Assembly (NCBI GenBank): GCA_002169685.1
Contig: NHJI01000047.1
Coordinates: 3,683 to 11,347, forward strand
Reading direction: 5' to 3'
Source: Rickettsiales bacterium TMED211
GTDB lineage: Bacteria; Pseudomonadota; Alphaproteobacteria; TMED127
DNA length: 7,665 nt
Both the position numbers and the translations under genes were made by a program. The notes under the pieces were generated by a model. That model had not been told where the DNA came from and did not search any database. It was given only the letters and a program-made list of their open reading frames with translations. Position 1 is the stretch's first letter. Every line of letters starts with the position of its first letter. Below are positions 7,024 through 7,665 of this stretch, piece by piece.

Positions 7024-7665
7024 TCTTCTTCACCCTTACTTTTCATCAGTGATATATTTTTTAAATGTTCATTGTAATTTTCAGAAAATATATGACCGCC
7101 ATTTTTGTCTGAAACAAAATAATAATAACTACTATTATATGGATTTAAAACAGCATTTAGTGAATCTATTCCAGGAATACATATAGGAGATGGCGGAAGT
7201 CCATGATTAGTATATGTATTATATTTAGAATATTTTTTTAGATCTTTTCTATTTAATTTTCTATCTAATTTTTTTCCCATTGTTATTCCGAATATAACAG
7301 TAGGATCTGATTGTAATCTCATTTTAACCTTTAATCTATTAAAAAAAACTCCTGCAATTCTGTTTTTTTCATTTTTTTTACTGGTTTCTTTTTCTATTAT
7401 TGATGCTAAAATGAACCATTCATTTATTCCATCTATTGGTATTGATTGCCTTTCTTTATTCCATAATCTGTTAATTATTTCATTGCTTTTTTTTTCTATA
7501 TTACTGATTATATCGTGTGCATCATCATTTATTGTGTATGCGTACGTATCAGCAATAAGTAAATTTGTTAAGTCACTTGAAACTATATTTGATGACTCAT
7601 ATGGTCTGATTTTTTTTATCAATTGAAGTAAATCATGTTTTGAAACACCCTCTGGTATTGTTAGG
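7020..7665 (-). CDS. mltG: Endolytic murein transglycosylase MltG (YceG), 5' end missing
   Basis: MltG is an inner-membrane-anchored lytic transglycosylase that cleaves nascent peptidoglycan strands and is proposed to set glycan length. The frame is open to the right edge, so the 214 visible residues (first full codon 7664-7662) are the C-terminal part. The N-terminal anchor and much of the LysM-like region are outside the window. Internal TTG at 7622 should not be taken as the start, because the family motif TIPEGVS lies upstream of it. The YceG catalytic core is clear: LASIIEKET with the expected catalytic Glu at visible residue 91 (bases 7392-7394), AGVFFNRL, LQSDPTVIFG, then HGLPPSPICIPG, LNAVLNP and YYYFVSDKNGGHIFS near the C-terminus. 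It overlaps gmk by 4 bases (ATGA), consistent with one operon. In related genomes fabF often lies upstream. Confidence 0.95.
   Translation of the reverse strand, partial: LTIPEGVSKHDLLQLIKKIRPYESSNIVSSDLTNLLIADTYAYTINDDAHDIISNIEKKSNEIINRLWNKERQSIPIDGINEWFILASIIEKETSKKNEKNRIAGVFFNRLKVKMRLQSDPTVIFGITMGKKLDRKLNRKDLKKYSKYNTYTNHGLPPSPICIPGIDSLNAVLNPYNSSYYYFVSDKNGGHIFSENYNEHLKNISLMKSKGEEE
7033..7037 (-). promoter_or_regulatory. Shine-Dalgarno-like site for gmk
   Basis: AAGGG on the - strand lies 9 bases upstream of the gmk ATG (7021-7023), within the last codons of mltG. It supports this start and would allow gmk to be reinitiated independently of complete mltG translation. Confidence 0.5.

Noticed and set aside
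7122..7138. Inverted repeat ATAATA-ACTAC-TATTAT considered as a hairpin or terminator
   Set aside because: It is inside the mltG frame (Asn/Ser/Tyr codons), has an all-AT 6-base stem and no T-tract; chance is enough to explain it.
6950..7186. + strand open frame spanning the gmk/mltG junction
   Set aside because: It is opposite the Gmk P-loop and the MltG C-terminus, both strongly conserved, and has no domain of its own.
7020..7622. mltG as a complete 200-residue gene starting at TTG 7622
   Set aside because: The frame stays open to the window edge and upstream codons give the family motif TIPEGVS, so it is the 3' part of a longer gene.
1..7665. Search for a novel system: mobile elements, CRISPR, tRNA/rRNA, riboswitch, toxin-antitoxin or defence genes
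   Set aside because: Nearly every base is assigned to a recognisable housekeeping gene in a known alphaproteobacterial order; no direct repeats, insertion ends or structured non-coding space are visible.

Overview
This is an ordinary, very compact piece of an AT-rich (roughly 20-30% GC by eye) alphaproteobacterial chromosome. The gene order lptF-lptG-lptD-surA-pdxA-rsmA, facing gmk and mltG on the other strand, is the classic alphaproteobacterial layout. The low GC, lysine/asparagine/isoleucine-rich proteins and zero or negative intergenic distances suggest a streamlined genome, such as a free-living marine lineage of the SAR11/HIMB59 kind or another reduced alphaproteobacterium. The exact lineage cannot be fixed from the sequence alone.

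Layout. Positions 1-6411 on the + strand are one head-to-tail gene series: the last 33 codons of an LptF-like gene, then lptG, lptD, surA, pdxA and rsmA (ksgA). Every junction overlaps by 1-8 bases or abuts exactly, so the series has no internal promoter space and is probably a single translationally coupled operon whose promoter lies left of the window. Positions 6403-7665 on the - strand hold mltG (5' part outside the window) and then gmk, joined by an ATGA overlap. The two series converge, and the rsmA and gmk reading frames overlap tail to tail by 9 bases.

Function. LptF and LptG are the two membrane subunits of the ABC transporter that extracts lipopolysaccharide from the inner membrane. 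LptD is the outer-membrane barrel that inserts it at the cell surface. SurA is the periplasmic chaperone/prolyl isomerase that helps deliver barrels such as LptD. These four genes make an outer-membrane biogenesis block. PdxA (vitamin B6 synthesis) and RsmA (16S rRNA adenine dimethylation) are housekeeping genes that travel with it. MltG (peptidoglycan chain-terminating lytic transglycosylase) and Gmk (GMP to GDP) belong to the opposing operon.

No mobile element, CRISPR array, tRNA or rRNA, phage gene or defence gene is visible, and no stretch longer than a few bases is without a gene. I found no convincing undescribed system. The points worth a second look are small: a 14-A tract inside lptD, the three-cysteine pattern of LptD, unusual residues in two conserved PdxA motifs, the apparent absence of yicC between mltG and gmk, and the terminator-less convergent overlap.
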